DNA of 64,000 bases from Nocardioides daphniae. GTDB lineage: Bacteria; Actinomycetota; Actinomycetes; Propionibacteriales; Nocardioidaceae. The translations under genes were made by a program, and so were the position numbers. Below the pieces are notes generated by a model. It was given only the letters and a program-made list of their open reading frames with translations. It was not told the origin of the DNA and searched no databases. The first letter of the stretch is position 1. Each line of letters opens with the position of its first letter. The stretch is from positions 620,001-684,000 of the forward strand of contig NZ_CP038462.1 of assembly GCF_004777465.1 (NCBI RefSeq). Direction: 5' to 3'. Shown one piece after another: positions 7,824-17,134 of the stretch.

Positions 7824-8285
7824 TCAGGCGTCGACCGGGCGCTTCAGCATCAGCCCGGCGCGGTGGGCGATGTGCACGACCTCGTCGCGCTGGTTGTAGC
7901 CGCGGTGCTCGAAGGTGACGATGCCGGAGTCGGTGCGGCTCTTGGACTCGCGCTTGCCGAGGATGGTGGTCTCGGCGCGCAGGGTGTCGCCGTGGAAGAC
8001 GGGCTTGGGGAAGTCGAACTTCGTGTAGCCGAGGTTGCCGAGCGTGGTGCCCATGGTGAGGTCGTAGACGATCATCCCGCCGATGAGGCCGGCGGTGTAG
8101 AGGCTGTTCATGAGCCGCTGGCCGGTGGGGTGGTTGTGCTTCATGTATTCCGCGTCCAGGTGGAGCGGGGCGGGGTTCATGGTGATCGAGGTGAACAGGA
8201 CGTTGTCCATCTCGGTGACGGTGCGGGACCAGGGGTGCTTGAACTCCTGGCCCTCCTCGAACTCTTCGAACCACATGCCGGGCAT
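7824..8285 (-). CDS. MaoC-family hydratase/dehydratase
   Basis: A 153-residue single hot-dog protein. The hydratase-2 signature appears as TMNPAPLHLDAEYMKHNHPTG, with the Asn/His region that activates water, then LIGGMIVYDLTMGTTLGNLG and DFPKPVFHGDTLRAE. It probably hydrates an enoyl-CoA. ATG at 8285 is supported by GAGGAG 8 bases upstream; a second ATG three codons on is possible. It is the last gene of the leftward P450 operon, 51 bases after the MFS gene, and is followed by a hairpin at 7780-7803. Confidence 0.88.
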   Translation of the reverse strand: MPGMWFEEFEEGQEFKHPWSRTVTEMDNVLFTSITMNPAPLHLDAEYMKHNHPTGQRLMNSLYTAGLIGGMIVYDLTMGTTLGNLGYTKFDFPKPVFHGDTLRAETTILGKRESKSRTDSGIVTFEHRGYNQRDEVVHIAHRAGLMLKRPVDA

Positions 8286-8335
8286 GGGGTGCTCCTCTCG
8301 TGCGGGTGGTGCCGGCGGCGCCGGCGGGGGATGGG

Positions 8336-9582
8336 TCAGGTCTGGTCGTTGAGCGTCGTCACGACGACGGGTCGGGCGGGGTGCATCCCGATGAGCAGCA
8401 GCATGCTGAGCGCACTCACCGCGAAGCAGAGGCCGAAGCCGGGCACGAGGCTCCCGGTGAGGTCGGCGAGCGCCCCCATCAGGAACGGGCCCGCGGCGCC
8501 GGCGTGAAGGAGAAGAGCATCGACATCGAGCTCAGGCGGGTCGCGTCCTCCGGCGACGTCGCCTCGTCCTGCACCTTCACCAGGGCCAGGCTGCTCGCGC
8601 CGCCGATGCCGAAGCCGGCCAGCAGCAGACCGGGCAGCGCCAGGCCGGCCGGCGAGATGGTCAGCAGCAGGGTGCCCAGGGTCGACGTCACCATCACGAC
8701 CGCGAAGACGCCGCGCCGACCCCGGATCCGGTCGGTCAGCGCCGTCAGCCCCAGGATCGAGATCAGCTGCACGCTCTGGAAGAGCACCAGGTAGAGCGCG
8801 GCCGTGTGGGCGTCGATCCCGTGCTCGATGAAGAGGCTCGGCAGCCAGGCGATCACGCCGAAGCCCAGGAACATCGGGACGACGTAGACCGCAGTGACGA
8901 ACCACGCGCGCCGCTCACGCAACGGCAGGGAGACCCGTTCGGCCGGACCGCTGCGCTCCGGCATCCCGGCGCCTGCGCTGCGTACGGCCGCCAGCCCCAG
9001 GACCAGCAGCAGCGCCGCGCCGCCCCACAGGCCCAGCGCCACCCGCCACCCGCCGAGCTGGTCGGTGATCGGCTGCGCCGTGCCGGCCGCCAAACCGACA
9101 CCGAGCGCCATCGACGTCGAGTAGACGCCGGTCGCCAACCCGCGGAAGCGCGGCAGGTAGTGGGCGATGAAGGCCGGCACCAGCGTCGAGATCGCGCCCA
9201 GCGCCCCGCCGATCAGCGCCGCCGAGGCGATCAGCGGCAACGCCGAGTCGATCCACAGGCGCGACAGCTCGGCCACCCCGAGGAAGGCCATCAGCGAGAT
9301 CATCGACCGGTCCGCGCCCAGCCGGGTGGTGAGCGCGTGGCCCATCGGCGCGCAGACCGCCATCGCCAGGATCGGCACCGAGGTCAGCAGGCTGGCTGCC
9401 GTCTTCGTCAACGACAGGTCGTCGCTGATCGCCGGCACCAGGGGAGGGGTCACGCCGAAGACGGCGCGGATGTTGACGCCGATCAGCACGACCAGCGTCA
9501 GCGCGAGCCACGTCGAGAGCCGGCGCCCCTGGCTGCTGGCAGGCGCCAGCTCGACGCGGGCGAGCGCGGGCTCGGAGGTCAT
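8336..9582 (-). CDS. MFS transporter, CynX/cyanate-permease-like (one apparent frameshift)
   Basis: About 415 residues with roughly twelve hydrophobic segments. The N-terminal part from ATG 9582 has STWLALTLVVLIGVNIRAVF and NLR/PLVPAIS features of the CynX-like major facilitator branch, then LGADRSMISLMAFLG in the first cytoplasmic loop. At about 8504 the frame breaks after SMLFSF and continues in the next frame as AGAAGPFLMGALADLTG to the stop at 8336; restoring one base rejoins the helices, so a sequencing deletion is likely. It may import the substrate of, or export a product from, the adjacent P450 system. The ferredoxin reductase stop lies 5 bases upstream. Confidence 0.8.
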
Positions 9583-9587
9583 GGTCG

Positions 9588-10718
9588 TCAGCCCAACGCT
9601 GCGACCGGGCCGCCGATGGCCGTACGAGCCGGGATCAGCTCCTTGCTCAGGTCGACGCCCAGCCACGCGGTCAGCACGCCGTCGCGGCTCCAGGTCGCGC
9701 GCAGCAGCGAGCCGTCCTCGGCCTTGTCGATGGCCAGCACGTCGTCCGGGGCGTGCACCCCGACGTACTGGAGCTTGCGACCGAACTGGTCGGACCAGAA
9801 GTAGGGCACCGGGTCGTGCTCGGGGCCGGTGCTCCAGTCGAGCAGGCTGGTCGCGGCGGCGGTGGCGACCATGGCGGCCTCGTCCCAGTGCTCGACGAGG
9901 CGGTGGGAGTCGCTGTGTGCCGACCAGCGCTGCGCCACGTCGCCCAGCGCCACGACGCCGGGGACGTTCGTACGGCAGCGGGTGTCGGTGAGGACGCCGC
10001 GGTCGAGCTCGAGGCCCGAGCCCGACAGCCAGGCCAAGTCGGGGCGTACGCCGATGCCCGTCACGACCACGTCGGCCGGCAACACCGTGCCGTCGTCGAG
10101 GTGGACGCCGTCGGCCTCCACCGAGGTGACGCCGGTCGAGGTGCGCAGGTCGATGCCCTCCCACCAGGCGCGGGTGGCGGCGCCGACCTCGTCACCCAGC
10201 ACGCCGGCCAGCGGCTCCGCGCCGAACTCCACGCAGGAGACCACGCAGCCCGCGGCACGGGCCGCCGTCGCGACCTCCGCGCCGATCCAGCTTGCCCCCA
10301 CCACGACCACGCGGGCCCCGGGCACGAGCCGCTCGCGGAGGGCGAGCGAGTCGTCGAGCGTACGCAGCGTGAGCTGCGGCCCGTCGCCGGGCAGGCGCAG
10401 CGGCGCCGCGCCGGTCGCGATGGCGAGGGCGTCGTACGCGATCGCGTCGGCCTCGTCGCTGCCGGCGTTGACCATGACCGTGCGCGACTCGGTGTCCAGC
10501 CCGGTGGCCCGGGTGCCGAGGCGCAGGTCGACGTCGAGCTTCGCGGTGTCGAAGGGGAGCGGGGCGTCGTCGCGCTCGCCGGCCAGCACCTGCTTGGAGA
10601 GCGGTGGGCGGTCGTAGGGTGCGACCTCCTCGGCGCTCAGCACCGTGATCGAGCCGCGGAACTTCTTGCGCCGCAGCACCGCGCAGAGCCGGGTGGCGGC
10701 GAGCCCGCCGCCGACCAC
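9588..10718 (-). CDS. FAD-dependent ferredoxin reductase (N-terminus uncertain)
   Basis: Shows the two-dinucleotide-domain layout of rubredoxin/ferredoxin reductases that serve P450s: GGGLAATRLCAVLRR for FAD, APYDRPPLSKQVLAG, ALAIATGAAPLRLPG, ARVVVVGASWIGAEVA for NAD(P)H, and TNVPGVVALGDVAQRW. The only start in frame is the GTG at 10718, which falls inside the first beta strand; the codons before it read HGRVVV, as expected of the real protein, but no ATG/GTG lies between them and the in-frame stop at the P450 end. Either a base is missing near 10740-10775 (another frame there starts GTG ACC GCC) or the start is unusual. It passes electrons from NAD(P)H to the ferredoxin at 12220. Confidence 0.85.
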   Translation of the reverse strand: MVGGGLAATRLCAVLRRKKFRGSITVLSAEEVAPYDRPPLSKQVLAGERDDAPLPFDTAKLDVDLRLGTRATGLDTESRTVMVNAGSDEADAIAYDALAIATGAAPLRLPGDGPQLTLRTLDDSLALRERLVPGARVVVVGASWIGAEVATAARAAGCVVSCVEFGAEPLAGVLGDEVGAATRAWWEGIDLRTSTGVTSVEADGVHLDDGTVLPADVVVTGIGVRPDLAWLSGSGLELDRGVLTDTRCRTNVPGVVALGDVAQRWSAHSDSHRLVEHWDEAAMVATAAATSLLDWSTGPEHDPVPYFWSDQFGRKLQYVGVHAPDDVLAIDKAEDGSLLRATWSRDGVLTAWLGVDLSKELIPARTAIGGPVAALG

Positions 10719-10781
10719 GACGACCCGGCCGTGCTCGAGGTCGAGGGCAGGCGTCGAGCCGGGGTCACGGCGGTCACGAGG

Positions 10782-12056
10782 TCACGCCTTCTGCTTGGTG
10801 TAGTGCTCCGCGAAGAGCGGGGTGTCGCCCAGCAGGCGCTCGCCCGGGGTGAAGGTCACCGGGATCGTGTGGAAGCCGGCGTTGGTGCCCTGGTCGGGGT
10901 AGCGCACGACGTTGTCGAGGTCGACCTCGTAGTCGCCCATCCGCGACAGCACCTGGCGGATCATCTCGCGGGCCATCGCCTTGCCCATGTGGGAGCCGGC
11001 GCAGCGGTGGATGCCCAGGCCGAAGGCCACGTGGCGGTTGGGCCAACGGGTGATGTCGACCTCGTCGGGGTTCTCGAACTGCTTGGCGTCACGGTTGGCC
11101 GAGGCCCACGAGACCAGCGCGCGGTCGCCCTTGCGCACCGGGCAGCCCTGGAACTCGGTGTCCTCCATGATCGTGCGGGCCAGCGCCTGGGTGGGGGAGA
11201 AGACCCGCAGGAACTCCTCGACCGCGATGTCGACCATCGACGGGTCGTCGATCAGCCGCTGGCGCTGGTCGGGGTTCTGGTAGAGCCAGACCAGCGACTG
11301 GGTGACCAGCGAGGCGGTGGTGCCGACGCCGCCGGAGATCACCAGCTCGAGGATCGAGTAGACCTCGTCGTCGTCCATCCGGCGCCCGTCGACCTCGGAC
11401 TCGATGAAGTGGGTGGTGGCGTCGTCGCTGGGGTTGGCCCGGCGGTGCGCGATGTGCTCACGCACGGTCTTGCTCACCCACGGCACGGCCACCTCGGCGG
11501 CGTGCTGGTACTCCGGCGACCCGGGGGCGGCGGCGACCAGGGTGTGCATGGCGTCGACGTAGTTCTGGTACTGCGAGGGGTCCAGGCCCAGCCAGTCGAG
11601 CGTGACCGAGGCCGGCACGCTGGCGACGATCGCCAGGTCGGCCTCACCCTTCTCGATGATCGTGTCAATGAAGCCGGTGACGTAGTGCTTGATCACGGCG
11701 TCGAGGTTCTCGACGGCCGCGGGGGCGGTCACCTTGTTGACGGCCTTGCGGTAAGGCCTGAAGTGCGGCGGGTCGAGCTCGATCGGGATGTGGAAGGCGG
11801 TGGGCGCCTTCGGGATCGTCACCGAGAGTCCGGGGCCGCCGTACTCGTCGTGGCGGCCGGAGGAGAACAGGTCGTCGTTGCGCGACGCCTCGAAGACGGA
11901 CTGGTAGTCAGCCAGCACCCAGTAGCCCCCATGGGCCTCCGTCCAGGCCACCGGCGACTCCTCGCGGAGCTTGCGGTAGATCTCCACGTGGTTCTCCGCG
12001 TGCTCGGCCGAGTGGTGGTCGAAGTGGGTCACGGGGCAGCGCGGCTGGTCAGACAT
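10782..12056 (-). CDS. cytochrome P450
   Basis: A 424-residue P450. The heme-thiolate motif FGLGIHRCAGSHMGKA places the ligand at about Cys352; the I-helix oxygen-activation region is ISGGVGTTASL, and the K-helix ExxR is EEFLR. I prefer the ATG at 12056 to the one at 12065 because AGGAGG would almost touch the upstream ATG but stands 10 bases from this one. It is a soluble class-I type enzyme needing ferredoxin and reductase, and both are adjacent (reductase downstream, ferredoxin divergent). It likely hydroxylates a hydrophobic substrate that the neighbouring acyl-CoA enzymes degrade. Substrate unknown. Confidence 0.95.
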   Translation of the reverse strand: MSDQPRCPVTHFDHHSAEHAENHVEIYRKLREESPVAWTEAHGGYWVLADYQSVFEASRNDDLFSSGRHDEYGGPGLSVTIPKAPTAFHIPIELDPPHFRPYRKAVNKVTAPAAVENLDAVIKHYVTGFIDTIIEKGEADLAIVASVPASVTLDWLGLDPSQYQNYVDAMHTLVAAAPGSPEYQHAAEVAVPWVSKTVREHIAHRRANPSDDATTHFIESEVDGRRMDDDEVYSILELVISGGVGTTASLVTQSLVWLYQNPDQRQRLIDDPSMVDIAVEEFLRVFSPTQALARTIMEDTEFQGCPVRKGDRALVSWASANRDAKQFENPDEVDITRWPNRHVAFGLGIHRCAGSHMGKAMAREMIRQVLSRMGDYEVDLDNVVRYPDQGTNAGFHTIPVTFTPGERLLGDTPLFAEHYTKQKA

Positions 12057-12219
12057 GTCCGTCATTCCTCCTGGGGGCCAAGGGGTTCCTTGGGTGAGCA
12101 GGATCATGATAATAGTTATACCCAGCATGGAGTCAAGGAAGATCGTCGTCAGGAAACCGTCGGTCCTCACCCACACTCCCCAGCCGGCACCGACGGTGCG
12201 AAGTTCAGGAGGAGCCACC
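12057..12219. promoter_or_regulatory. divergent promoter region P450 / ferredoxin
   Basis: An AT-rich core at about 12103-12123 (ATCATGATAATAG followed by TTATACC) lies midway between the P450 and ferredoxin starts, so one regulator could control both directions. It resembles the AT-rich words in other promoter islands here (756-765, 14694-14709), but the match is partial. Confidence 0.5.
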
Positions 12220-12417
12220 ATGAAGGTCGTCGCAGATCTCGACAAGTGCCAGGGACACGGCCTCTGCCGCATGTCCGCCCCCGACGTCTACGACGTGACC
12301 GTCGACGAGGGCCAGGTGATCGTGAAGTTCGACGGGGAGATCCCCGCCGAGCTCGAGGACGCCGCAGCGCTCGGCGTCGACTCCTGCCCCGAGATCGCCC
12401 TCACCATCGAGGACTGA
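12220..12417 (+). CDS. [3Fe-4S]-type ferredoxin
   Basis: A 65-residue ferredoxin. The three cysteines Cys10 (DKCQGHGLC), Cys16 and Cys56 (DSCPEIAL) with a non-Cys residue at the second cluster position fit the small 3Fe-4S ferredoxins paired with actinobacterial P450s. Start: ATG at 12220 after AGGAGG. It is divergent from the P450 and followed 7 bases later by an MFS gene. Confidence 0.93.
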   Translation: MKVVADLDKCQGHGLCRMSAPDVYDVTVDEGQVIVKFDGEIPAELEDAAALGVDSCPEIALTIED

Positions 12418-12424
12418 TCCGCCG

Positions 12425-13673
12425 GTGACCCGTGACCCCGGCCTCCCACGCGGCGCCGGGGACCGGGACGGAGCCAGGCACGCGGTCGGCCTCTTCGCCT
12501 TCGTGCTGCTGGCCACCTCGGTGGCGGTGCCGACCGTCGTCGGGCTGCTCGCCGTCGAGCTCGAGGGAGACCTCGGGCTCGACGACGCACGTCTGGGCCT
12601 GGTCGTCTCCGCCTTCTGGGCGGTCACCGCGGTGACCGCGCCGCTCGCCGGCCGCTGGGTCGACCACCGCGGGTGGCGGCTCGGTGCCCTGTGGGGTGCG
12701 CTGACGACCGCGACCGGGCTGGTCCTGGCCGTCGCGCTCGTCGACACCTGGACCGAGCTGCTCGCCGTGCTCGCGCTCGCCGGCGTCGGCTATGCCTTCG
12801 CCTCGCCCACCAGCAACATCGTGGTGATGTCGCTGGTCGCGCCCGGCCGCCAGGCCTCGGTGCTCGGGCTCAAGCAGACCGCCCCGCCGCTGCTGATGGC
12901 CGCCGCCGGTGCCGTGCTGCCGGCGCTCGCGCACGCCCGGGGGTGGCGGACCGCAACGGCCACCGTGCTCGTGCTGCCGGTCGCCGCGCTCCTGCTGGGC
13001 TCGCGGCTGCCCCGGCCGCGACCTCCCGCAGCGTCCGCGGTGGGGGCGAGCGGGCTGCGTACGCCGGGGGAGCGCAGGCGCGCACGTCGAGCCCTCGCGC
13101 CGCTGGTCGTTGCGGCGGGGCTGGGTACCTTCTCGGTCGCCACCCTGACCGGCTTCGCGGTGGTGACCCTGGTTGCGGCCGGGCACGGTCCGGTCGTGGC
13201 GGCAGGCGTGGTCTCGGTGGGCAGCCTCGTCGCCGTGGTGGCCCGCGTCGCCGCGGGGCGCTTCCTCGACGGACGCCCCGCCTCCGACGTGCGCCCTCTG
13301 CTGGCGGTGATGGGCGCGGCGGCCGTCGCGCTGCTGCTGGTCGCGCTCGGCAGCTACGGCCTGGGGCGTGCGCCCGGCCCCGGCCCGTGGCAGGTGCTGG
13401 TCGTCGTCGGGGTGGTCATCTCGCTGGTGGCCGCCTGGACCTGGCCGGCACTCCTGCTCATCGGCGTGGTGCGCGGCAGCGAAGGAGCCGGCGCCGCCAG
13501 CGGACTCATCCAGCTGGGCAGTGGCATCGGCTCGGCCGTCGGGCCTGCCGTCTTCGGCCTGCTCTCGAGCGTGGGCGGCCGGGGGTGGGCGTGGGCAACG
13601 ATGGGTGTGCTCACCGTCGTCGCCGCGTCGCTCGTACGACGCCCGCCCAGCCCCCGGCCTCCTGGGGGTGGAC

Positions 13674-13684
<11 letters not shown>
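12425..13684 (+). CDS. MFS transporter
   Basis: A 419-residue protein with about twelve hydrophobic segments (for example AVGLFAFVLLATSVAVPTVV and VLVVVGVVISLVAAW) and the MFS loop motif RWVDHRGWRLGALWG between helices 2 and 3. The central loop (RLPRPRPPAAS, RTPGERRRARR) is basic and cytoplasmic. GTG start 7 bases after the ferredoxin stop. It overlaps the end of the opposite-strand SDR by 11 bases. Probable role: uptake or efflux of the P450-linked compound; direction cannot be told. Confidence 0.85.
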
Positions 13685-14692
<1,008 letters not shown>

Positions 14693-14693
14693 T

Positions 14694-14709
14694 TAGTGAT
14701 AATAGTGAT
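14694..14709. promoter_or_regulatory. possible operator, AGTGAT repeats before the acyl-CoA dehydrogenase
   Basis: TAGTGATAATAGTGAT contains two AGTGAT units and shares TAGTGATAAT exactly with 756-765 upstream of korA. It stands about 50 bases before the acyl-CoA dehydrogenase start. Confidence 0.4.
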
Positions 14710-14760
14710 CACAGTTGTTGGTGACCCCCGCCGCGCTCCCACCCTCCAGGAGGAACCCCC

Positions 14761-15929
14761 ATGGACTTCGACGTCGACGAGACCCACGAGGACATCCGCA
14801 AGGGGGTCCGCGCGTTGTGCGCGAAGTTCCCGGACGAGTACTGGATGGAGCAGGACGAGAAGCACGAGTTTCCGTGGGACTTCTTCAACGCGGTCGTCGA
14901 CGGCGGCTGGCTGGGGCTCACCATCCCCGAGGAGTACGGCGGCGGCGGCATGGGCGTGATGGAGGCCTCGATCGTCGAGCGCGAGATCGCCGCCTCGGGC
15001 GCCGGCATGGGCGGCTGCAGCTCGGTGCACATCGGGATCTTCGGCTTCGAGCCGATCCTCCAGCACGGCAGTGAGGACCTGAAAAGCGCTTCCTGCCCCG
15101 CGTCTCCACCGGTGACCTGCAGATCTCCTTCGCGGTGACCGAGCCCGACGCCGGCACCGACACCACCAACCTCACCACCTTCGCCAAGAAGGTCGACGGC
15201 GGCTGGCTCGTCTCCGGCAAGAAGGTCTGGATCTCCAACGCCAAGCAGGCCGAGCGGATGCTGCTGCTCGCCCGCACCACCCCCAAGGACGAGTGCCAGA
15301 AGAGGACCGACGGACTCACCGTCTTCTTCGCCCCGATCGACCGCGACAAGGTGACGATCCGGTCGATCCCCAAGATGGGCCGCAACTCGGTCGACAGCAA
15401 CGAGCTCTTCATCGACGAGCTCTTCGTGGCCGACGAGGACGTCGTCGGCGAGGTGGGCAAGGGCTTCCGCGTCATCCTCGGCGGCCTCAACGCCGAGCGC
15501 GTCGTGGCGGCCAACGCGATGCTGGGCATCGGCGAGGCGGCCCTGCGCCGCGGCACGCAGTACGCCAAGGACCGCGTCGTCTTCGGCCGCCCCATCGGCC
15601 AGAACCAGGGTCTGGCCTTCCAGCTCGCCGAGGCCAAGATCCGGATCGAGGCGGCCGACGCCGTGCTGCAGAAGGCGACCTGGATGGTCGACAACAACCA
15701 CCCGGAGGCGGGCGCGCACGCCAACTACGCCAAGTGGCTCTGCGCCGAGGCCGGGTTCTACGCCGCCGACGTCGCGCTCCAGGTGCACGGCGGCATGGGC
15801 TACAGCAAGGAGTTCCACGTCGAGCGCTACTTCCGCGAGGCCCGCCTCATGCGGATCGCCCCGATCAGCCAGGAGATGGTCCTCAACTACGTCGCCGAGC
15901 ACGTGCTCGGGCTGCCGCGCAGCTACTGA
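14761..15929 (+). CDS. acyl-CoA dehydrogenase (one apparent frameshift)
   Basis: About 390 residues. The first frame (PEEYGGGGMGVMEASIVERE, HIGIFGFEPILQHGSEDLK) ends wrongly at 15138; the second carries the FAD-binding TEPDAGTDTTNL, WISNAKQAERML and the C-terminal helices ending VLGLPRSY. At 15081-15085 the DNA reads CTGAAAAGCGC where CTG AAG AAG CGC is expected (DLKKRFLP), so one G is missing. Dimer or tetramer flavoprotein forming the alpha-beta double bond of an acyl-CoA. It starts after AGGAGG and leads an operon with two NTF2-like genes and the KstD-like gene. Confidence 0.87.
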
Positions 15930-15939
15930 GGTGACGGCC

Positions 15940-16440
15940 ATGACGCAGACGCAGACGAGTCAGTCGCAGGCCCCGTCGCTGGGCGAGCGCGCCCTGCTCC
16001 ACTTCGCCGCCACCGACCTGCTCAACCGCTACCAGGCGCTCGTCGACGCCAAGGACCTGGCGGGCCTCGCCGACGTCGTCACCGACGACGTCGAGATGGT
16101 CCGCGTCCAGGGCTCCGGCCGCGGGCGCGAGGCGTTCCTCGACGTCTACCGGGCCTTCGTGGCCTCCGACGTCGACGTCGCCCAGCACATGGTGAGCAAC
16201 GTACGCGTGTCCCCGCTCGACGGCGAGGCGCAGCGCGTCGACGCCTGCTTCTGGGTCGTCACGACCCACGAGGCCGGCGGCGCCCGCCAGGTCTGGGGCC
16301 GCTACAGCGACGACATGGTGCCCACCGGCGACGGCTGGCGGCTCTCGGCCAAGCGGATCCGGGTGGTCCGCACCGCCGTCGTGCCCGAGGAGGCGTTGAT
16401 GCCCCTCGACGCGACGTCGTTCGGGCCCCTTCCTGACTGA
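15940..16440 (+). CDS. NTF2/SnoaL-like protein
   Basis: A 166-residue single-domain alpha+beta cone protein: an N-terminal helix ATDLLNRYQALVDAKDLAGL, then DDVEMVRVQGSGRGREAFLDVY, and strands VDACFWVVTTHEA and RQVWGRYSDDMV, GDGWRLSAKRIRVVR. This fold includes ketosteroid isomerase, limonene-epoxide hydrolase and aromatic dioxygenase small subunits. ATG at 15940 is preferred to the GTG at 15931 because GAGGTG then serves as the ribosome binding site. It lies 10 bases after the acyl-CoA dehydrogenase. Could be an isomerase or hydratase of the pathway; catalytic residues were not assigned. Confidence 0.8.
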   Translation: MTQTQTSQSQAPSLGERALLHFAATDLLNRYQALVDAKDLAGLADVVTDDVEMVRVQGSGRGREAFLDVYRAFVASDVDVAQHMVSNVRVSPLDGEAQRVDACFWVVTTHEAGGARQVWGRYSDDMVPTGDGWRLSAKRIRVVRTAVVPEEALMPLDATSFGPLPD

Positions 16441-16463
16441 GCCTGCCTGAGCCTGACTGAGCC
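16432..16463. repeat. short direct repeat after the NTF2-like gene
   Basis: CCTGACTGAGCC occurs at 16432-16443 and 16452-16463 with period 20; the first copy contains the stop codon. Looks like a local duplication; no function seen. Confidence 0.5.
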
Positions 16464-16531
16464 CAGCACCTGATCGAGGCCAGCTCGTCCGGGCGTGGCC
16501 TGACCGAACGACCCCTGACGCAGGAGAGACA

Positions 16532-17134
16532 GTGACCACGCAGACGACAGCTTCCGCGACCTCGACCGGCCTCACCCTCGAGGAGCGGGTCCGCCGGCTC
16601 GAGGACAAGCAGGCGATCCACGAGCTCGTGCACCTCTACGGGTTCGTCATGGACGAGCGCGACATCCCGGGCCTGTCCAGCCTCTTCACCCATGACGCCC
16701 ACCTCGGCTCGGCCGACGGGGTCTTCGACGCCGACGGGCTGGAGACGATCGCCCAGACCTACCAAGGCCGCTACGACGCCCTGGGTGCCACGCACCACTT
16801 CATCCACTCGGTGCTCACCCGCCTCGACGACGCCGACCCCGACCGGGCCGAGGGCCTGGTCAGCGGCCACGCCGAGGTGGTGCGCAACGGCGAGACGATG
16901 GTGGTGGCGCTGCGCTACCACGACGTCTACCGCCGCACCGAGGACGGCTGGCGGATCGCCGACCGCGTCATGGGCTACATGTACTACCTGCCCGTCACCG
17001 ACTACGTCGAGACGATGAAGAGCGACGACCGCAGCCTCGTCTACGGTGACCCGCGCCCGGCCGACTGGCCGTCGGTGCTGCACGGTCACGACCTCGACTG
17101 GCTGCGGGCCTTCTACTCCGGGGGCGAGGGATGA
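16532..17134 (+). CDS. NTF2/SnoaL-like protein paired with a KstD-like dehydrogenase
   Basis: A 200-residue protein with the SnoaL/NTF2 fold pattern: RVRRLEDKQAIHELVHLYGF, DIPGLSSLFTHDAHLGSADG, THHFIHSVLTRLDD, VVALRYHDVYRRTEDGWRI and MGYMYYLPV. This resembles the bile-acid 7-alpha-dehydratase/ketosteroid-isomerase-like groups. GTG start after GGAGAGA. Its stop overlaps the start of the FAD gene by ATGA, so the two are translationally coupled. An isomerase or dehydratase acting just before or after the flavoprotein is a reasonable guess. Confidence 0.82.
   Translation: MTTQTTASATSTGLTLEERVRRLEDKQAIHELVHLYGFVMDERDIPGLSSLFTHDAHLGSADGVFDADGLETIAQTYQGRYDALGATHHFIHSVLTRLDDADPDRAEGLVSGHAEVVRNGETMVVALRYHDVYRRTEDGWRIADRVMGYMYYLPVTDYVETMKSDDRSLVYGDPRPADWPSVLHGHDLDWLRAFYSGGEG

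Noticed and set aside
9753..12428. An 891-codon open frame on the plus strand
   Set aside because: Antisense to the reductase and P450, low-complexity composition, no ribosome binding site; the end only becomes real as the ferredoxin from 12220.
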